Below, piece after piece: positions 7,081 to 8,215 of a stretch of 8,215 nucleotides of DNA. The DNA is from Planctomycetaceae bacterium (GTDB lineage Bacteria > Planctomycetota > Planctomycetia > Planctomycetales > Planctomycetaceae), in the NCBI GenBank assembly GCA_020426065.1, contig JAGQQT010000160.1:1-8215 (forward strand), given 5' to 3'. Under the pieces are notes generated by a model. That model searched no databases. It had not been told where the DNA came from and saw nothing but the letters and a program-made list of their open reading frames with translations. Within the stretch, counting starts at the first letter, position 1, and every line of letters begins with the position of its first letter. A program made the position numbers and the translations under genes.

Positions 7081-7351
7081 TGAGTTTTCCCGATTCCAGC
7101 AGGTGTTATGATCCAAATGTTACAAAAAGATTTCATCAAGGAAAAAGAGAACGTCTCCATCGTGATGAATACGGGGAAGACATGCAAATGTGCCCCGCAT
7201 GGAGCTGGCAAATTGCAGTCGAAAACTGGCTTTTGCCGAGATTCTTTCGAAGTTCAGTGCCGAACCGAACCATTACTGGACATGAGGCGACTTTGATGGG
7301 ACAATCGGGAAGAATAATCCATTCCATTTCCCCTCAGCCAAGAGTTTCCTG
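7081..7351. other. Divergent intergenic region (271 bases) between the 966-residue gene and the flavoprotein gene
   Basis: Promoters for both outward-facing genes should lie here. For the plus-strand gene, an AATAAT hexamer at 7313-7318 differs from the bacterial -10 consensus by one base and sits 33 bases before the ATG, but no good -35 element was found at normal spacing. For the minus-strand gene, CATAAC (minus strand, 7110-7105) is a weaker -10-like match, again without a clear -35. An imperfect hairpin lies at 7246-7269. Short open frames in this stretch have no ribosome site or recognisable protein and look like chance. A shared regulator binding between the two genes is plausible but not shown. 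Confidence 0.5.
7246..7269. repeat. Imperfect inverted repeat in the divergent intergenic region
   Basis: TTCG (7246-7249) plus GTTC (7252-7255) pair with GAAC (7262-7265) plus CGAA (7266-7269). This gives eight base pairs with a two-base AA bulge and a six-base loop. It lies 82-105 bases upstream of the flavoprotein ATG. It is not followed by a T run on either strand. It could be an operator half-site pair or an RNA hairpin, but chance is also possible. Confidence 0.3.
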
Positions 7352-8215
7352 ATGCCCTCATCCCGATTTGCCTTCCTGCTGACATGCAGTCTCGTGCTCT
7401 CCTTCTATTCCACTGGACCTGCTTTGGCAGCTGCACCGGCTCAAGTGCTTGAAGCTGAGATCGTGATTTATGGTGGCACTTCGGCAGGCGTCGCAGCCGC
7501 TGTGGAATGTTCCCGACTCGGGAAAAGCTCCCTGATTATTGAACCATCCAATCATCTGGGAGGTTTGACCTCCGGCGGACTGGGCTGGACCGATTCCGGA
7601 AACAAAGCCGTTATCGGTGGGATTTCCCGGGAATATTATCAGCGGATCAAACGGGAATATGATCGCCCTGAAACCTGGGCCTGGCAGAAAAGCAGTGAAT
7701 ACAATCGATACGATCCGAAGTCAGACGCTCTATGGGTGTTTGAGCCTCATGTTGCCGAGAAAGTCTATCGAGACCTGGTGCAGGAATACAAAATTCCCGT
7801 TTACTTCAATGAACGTCTCGACCTGAAAAAACCGGTCCTCAAGCAAGGTTCCCAGATTGTGGAATTTGTGCTTGAGTCTGGAATTCGTGTGCGTGGCAAA
7901 CGGTTTATCGATGCCACCTACGAAGGGGACCTGATGGCAAAAGCGGGCATCAGTTATACGGTTGGCCGGGAAGCGAACTCCCAGTACAACGAGACCATCA
8001 ATGGTGTGCAGAAAGTCAAAACAGTCAAGCATCAGTTTGAAGCCAGCATCAGTCCTTTCAGAATTCCAGGAAATCCGGCCAGCGGTCTGCTGCCGGGAAT
8101 CCATGGCGATGATCCCGGTGAAGATGGTCAGGGCGATCATCGTGTGCAGGCTTACTGCTTCCGCATGTGCCTGACGAATCATCCAGAGAATCGAATCCCG
8201 TTCCCCAAACCGGAA
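7352..8215 (+). CDS. Secreted FAD-dependent oxidoreductase (FAD_oxidored/PF12831-like), N-terminal part (3' end outside window)
   Basis: 288 codons, open to the window edge; relatives usually exceed 500 residues. The ATG at 7352 has AAGAG 7 bases upstream and starts a Sec signal: Arg5, a hydrophobic core at 7-18, and a likely cut after ALA at residue 26. Residues 35-65 form the FAD-binding beta-alpha-beta unit: strand EIVIY, loop G41-G42-T43-S44-A45-G46, a helix, then strand SLIIE with E64 placed to hold the ribose. The second Gly of GxGxxG is Thr. Then come HLGGLTSGGLGWTD (68-81), usual in this family for contacts near FAD, and RFIDATYEGDLMAKAG (184-199), a second conserved FAD-side segment. 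It probably oxidises a small organic or sugar-derived substrate outside the cytoplasm; the substrate cannot be read from this part. The divergent neighbour is the 966-residue exported protein. Confidence 0.9.
   Translation, partial: MPSSRFAFLLTCSLVLSFYSTGPALAAAPAQVLEAEIVIYGGTSAGVAAAVECSRLGKSSLIIEPSNHLGGLTSGGLGWTDSGNKAVIGGISREYYQRIKREYDRPETWAWQKSSEYNRYDPKSDALWVFEPHVAEKVYRDLVQEYKIPVYFNERLDLKKPVLKQGSQIVEFVLESGIRVRGKRFIDATYEGDLMAKAGISYTVGREANSQYNETINGVQKVKTVKHQFEASISPFRIPGNPASGLLPGIHGDDPGEDGQGDHRVQAYCFRMCLTNHPENRIPFPKPE

Noticed and set aside
7081..7116. Upstream TTG start adding 12 residues to the 966-residue protein
   Set aside because: It would place a polar segment with Cys and Trp ahead of the signal peptide. 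The ATG at 7080 begins directly with a normal n-region and is preceded by GGGA.
7108..7296. 62-codon plus-strand frame in the divergent intergenic region with a CKC motif
   Set aside because: No ribosome site, no recognisable family, and it sits where promoters for both flanking genes are expected. It is most likely a chance open frame.
7730..8182. 150-codon minus-strand open frame opposite the flavoprotein gene
   Set aside because: The plus strand here carries the FAD-binding family motifs in one uninterrupted frame; the minus-strand frame is its shadow.
1..8215. Defence system, CRISPR array, prophage or transposon
   Set aside because: No spaced direct repeats, transposase, integrase, nuclease, terminal inverted repeats or tRNA-like attachment sequence were seen. 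All five genes fit a planctomycete chromosomal background.

Overview
The window looks like chromosomal DNA from a planctomycete (order Planctomycetales). The basis is the gene families. A Sec-exported cytochrome c / PSD-domain protein (PSCyt1-DUF1587-DUF1595-DUF1592-DUF1588-DUF1585) sits next to a Tat-exported DUF1552 protein, a pairing expanded in planctomycetes. Base composition is moderate, about half G+C by eye. No RNA gene, insertion sequence, CRISPR array, integrase or phage gene was seen, and base composition does not visibly shift along the window.

Layout. Positions 1-552 (+) hold the 3' part of a PfkB/ribokinase-family sugar kinase. It converges, with only 9 bases between stop codons, on a two-gene minus-strand unit: the DUF1592-type cytochrome protein (1908-4001), then the DUF1552 protein (562-1911). 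These two overlap by an ATGA and are very likely translationally coupled. A 178-base gap holding an 8-bp inverted repeat separates them from a large minus-strand gene (4180-7080). That gene encodes a predicted exported 966-residue protein that I cannot assign to a named family. It contains an internal duplication: a propeller-like block followed by an all-beta block, each present twice. A 271-base divergent intergenic region (7081-7351) separates it from a plus-strand gene, open at the window edge (7352-8215). This last gene encodes a secreted FAD-dependent oxidoreductase with a GGTSAG dinucleotide-binding loop.

How the genes may work together. Four of the five genes encode proteins with export signals (three Sec-like, one Tat), so the region is mostly concerned with the periplasm or cell surface. 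The DUF1592 and DUF1552 proteins probably act as one unit, with two predicted c-type haems on the DUF1592 partner pointing to electron transfer. The secreted flavoprotein and the 966-residue protein are transcribed divergently and may share a regulatory region; a joint role, for example in polysaccharide or sugar oxidation, is only inference. The sugar kinase is cytoplasmic and has no visible link to its neighbours beyond position.

The best candidate for something undescribed is the 966-residue duplicated protein. The other genes are recognisable planctomycete families.
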